Positions 62,594-64,000 of a stretch of 64,000 nt of DNA are shown here, in pieces. The notes beneath the pieces were generated by a model, which ran no database searches, was not told where the DNA came from, and saw only the letters and a list, made by a program, of their open reading frames with translations. The stretch's first letter is position 1; every line of letters begins with the position of its first letter. The DNA is from an uncultured Caryophanales bacterium (lineage in GTDB: Bacteria > Bacillota_I > Bacilli_A > RFN20 > CAG-826), in the NCBI GenBank assembly GCA_946403545.1, contig CAMJAG010000002.1:1-64000 (forward strand). Direction: 5' to 3'. Position numbers and translations under genes: made by a program.

Positions 62594-62791
62594 TTATTTC
62601 ACACTAGAAAATGCATCTTTTAAGATGTCAATTAACTTCTTACCAGCAGCATCTTCACCGAATAATAATAATCCAGTGATAGCAGCGATTAATACAACAA
62701 CAATAATTGCTGGAATTAATTCTTCTTTCTTAGGCCAGCGAATTCTTTTACCTTCTTTAACAACGCCAGCGGCAAATCTTCTTAGTCCCAT
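62594..62791 (-). CDS. secE: Preprotein translocase subunit SecE
   Basis: 65 residues with the short amphipathic N-terminus KEGKRIRWPKKEEL (conserved WP), and one TM segment (IPAIIVVVLIAAITGLLLF). Size and position between rpmG and nusG are typical. AGGAGG precedes the ATG at 62791. Confidence 0.95.
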   Translation of the reverse strand: MGLRRFAAGVVKEGKRIRWPKKEELIPAIIVVVLIAAITGLLLFGEDAAGKKLIDILKDAFSSVK

Positions 62792-62806
62792 ATTTTTAGC
62801 GACCTC

Positions 62807-62953
62807 CTATTTGCTAATTTTGTGGTTTGTCATCTTACCACAATGCTTACAAAACTTTTTGAGAGTCAAGGCTTTACCCTTGTCTTTGTTTATCGATGTG
62901 GTGTAGTTTCTGGAGAGGCACTCTTCGCAAATTAAAAGAACTTTTTCTCTCAT
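62807..62953 (-). CDS. rpmG: 50S ribosomal protein L33 (zinc form)
   Basis: 48 residues, too short for most ORF lists. It reads MREKVLLICEECLSRNYTTS followed by INKDKGKALTLKKFCKHC and GKMTNHKISK, with zinc ligands CEEC and CKHC, matching L33. ATG at 62953; ribosome site GGGGG at about 7 nt. It starts rpmG-secE-nusG, the standard order. Confidence 0.95.
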   Translation of the reverse strand: MREKVLLICEECLSRNYTTSINKDKGKALTLKKFCKHCGKMTNHKISK

Positions 62954-62987
62954 TTTCTAACCCCCGATATCTTAAGTTTCCTCATAA

Positions 62988-63016
62988 AGTCTATATCAAA
63001 CCAAATTTAATGTAAA
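62988..63016 (-). promoter_or_regulatory. rpmG-secE-nusG promoter
   Basis: Minus-strand TTTACA (63011-63016) and TAGACT (62988-62993), 17-bp spacer. Confidence 0.6.
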
Positions 63017-63024
63017 CAATAAAT

Positions 63025-63216
63025 TTATACAATTGGGTTATTCTTGCTAGTCAACGCAACAATTACGATAACACAAGCAATCATAAAAACTATCAATGTC
63101 GAGAGTACGATTACTCCAGCGACTGGGAAATGAACTTTTTCATCTTCTGCAGGTAATTGCTCACCTTCAGGTAGATCTTCTAAACGTGGTTTACTTGTTT
63201 CAATCATTTTATTCAC
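63025..63216 (-). CDS. Small single-TM protein, 63 residues
   Basis: Not recognised. An acidic head (KPRLEDLPEGEQLPAEDEK) precedes one TM segment (about 32-55) and a short KNNPIV tail. GAGGTG ribosome site; overlaps the upstream ECF gene by 8 nt, so it is co-translated. May be an accessory of that transporter. Confidence 0.65.
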   Translation of the reverse strand: MNKMIETSKPRLEDLPEGEQLPAEDEKVHFPVAGVIVLSTLIVFMIACVIVIVALTSKNNPIV

Positions 63217-63979
63217 CTCTACTTATATTCTCATATGAGAAATACTTTTTACAAACATTAAATAATATCGATAACACAATTGTTGAAATTGTGACATTGA
63301 AAAACATCACTATTGCTTGGCATATAACAATTACTGGGTATAAATCCATTCCGAAAGCCAAACCTTTCATTAATGAACCGAATCCTACGAGCACAAATAC
63401 ATCAAGCAAGAATGCACACAATGATATTTGATATGCGTTATATCCAAGTGGAATTGAGGCCTTTTTATCGTAGAAAATGATGAAAATCATCAATCCTACA
63501 AATAACAAGCCAAGGATTATTGGAGCAACAATTTTAATCCACAAATCTAACACATTTCTTGTTACCAAAAACCATGTTCCGCCACCAAGCAGTGCTGTGA
63601 ACAAAATTGCTTCAATGCAAATAATTGCGGTTTTGCTTTTAATTAATTTGACTAGTTGGAAAACAAAATATCCGCAGAAACCAAGCAAAGTATAAATTGC
63701 TGTGACTTGTGGGAAGAAAGCTTTACCGCTCATATCAAATACAAAGTATCCGAGTAAGTCACTTCCTGCTCCAACAGCAGCGCCAAAGAAAGGCCCAAGA
63801 AGCACACTTGAAAAGACAATGAGCGCTGGTCCACCAAAAGAAATTCTCATCCAAGGTGAGATTGATAAATAGTTAACAGCGAGGACCTTTTGAAGAATCG
63901 CTGCTAAGGCAATAAATAGACCTGTTAAACATATTTTGTGTAACAGTGTTAGGTTTGTTTTTAATTTGAAAAGTGTCAT
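63209..63979 (-). CDS. ECF transporter substrate-binding subunit, FolT-like
   Basis: 256 residues, about six TM segments. SPWMRISFGGPALIVFSSVL followed by GPFFGAAVGAGSDLLGYF matches the FolT (folate) S-component pattern of an Arg near the ligand pocket and SDLLG. It would work with an ECF ATPase/T module that is not in the window. Supports a vitamin-dependent lifestyle. The protein is longer than typical S components (~180-200), with an extra C-terminal TM part. Confidence 0.8.
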   Translation of the reverse strand: MTLFKLKTNLTLLHKICLTGLFIALAAILQKVLAVNYLSISPWMRISFGGPALIVFSSVLLGPFFGAAVGAGSDLLGYFVFDMSGKAFFPQVTAIYTLLGFCGYFVFQLVKLIKSKTAIICIEAILFTALLGGGTWFLVTRNVLDLWIKIVAPIILGLLFVGLMIFIIFYDKKASIPLGYNAYQISLCAFLLDVFVLVGFGSLMKGLAFGMDLYPVIVICQAIVMFFNVTISTIVLSILFNVCKKYFSYENISRGE

Positions 63980-64000
63980 TTAAGTTCACCTGATGTAAAT

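Overview
The window looks like a chromosomal segment from a low-GC, anaerobic, wall-poor or wall-less relative of the Bacilli/Mollicutes. The evidence is A+T-rich intergenic DNA, strong AGGAGG ribosome sites, Firmicutes-type gene order around rpoB-rpoC and rpsL-tuf, a Firmicutes 16S 5' end, and pyruvate:ferredoxin oxidoreductase. Several lipoproteins and surface hydrolases are anchored by TM segments rather than LPXTG motifs. UGA is read as stop: whiA ends in TGA and no long gene depends on UGA as Trp. RpoB carries Asn at the E. coli 526 position, as described for rifampicin-resistant Mollicutes. Except for one K+ channel pair, every gene is on the minus strand.

Region by region (minus strand unless stated): 1-136 is the 5' end of a 16S rRNA gene, with two promoters and a structured leader upstream. 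673-3835 holds the glycolytic unit gap-pgk-tpiA. 3954-11091 is uvrA-lgt-HAD phosphatase-trxB-whiA-XRE regulator, a run of overlapping genes resembling the lgt/ppaX/trxB/whiA neighbourhood of Bacilli. 11217-12181 has a small P-loop kinase and a short unknown gene. 12325-16438 has nifJ, preceded by a small protein that resembles the DNA-binding half of Rex. A tRNA-Lys(CUU) gene lies at 16506-16581.

16694-31563 is the most interesting accessory region. It runs, in transcription order, 5'-nucleotidase lipoprotein, two RDD-type membrane proteins with large outside loops, a carbohydrate-type ABC importer (ATPase with a ~130-residue insert, two permeases, binding lipoprotein), a staphylococcal-nuclease-type lipoprotein with its catalytic residues intact, a small 2-TM protein, and a large Ig/OB-fold lipoprotein. 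Read together it looks like a surface nucleic-acid digestion and uptake locus.

31653-35948 is the str operon (rpsL-rpsG-fusA-tuf). 36217-37430 is plsX-acpP. 37524-48775 holds three large membrane-anchored GH3 glycosidases, all with inverted domain order, plus a carbohydrate-binding-like lipoprotein whose mRNA leader contains two interlocking inverted repeats that could form a pseudoknot around the Shine-Dalgarno sequence. 49152-59500 is rplK-rplA-(L10 leader)-rplJ-rplL-rsmC-like-rpoB-rpoC. The plus-strand ktrB-ktrA pair (59780-61913) separates this block from rpmG-secE-nusG (61983-62953). The window ends with a small TM protein and a FolT-like ECF substrate-binding subunit.

No CRISPR array, insertion sequence, prophage or classical mobile element was seen. 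All functional calls are from reading sequence motifs and gene order; no database search was run.
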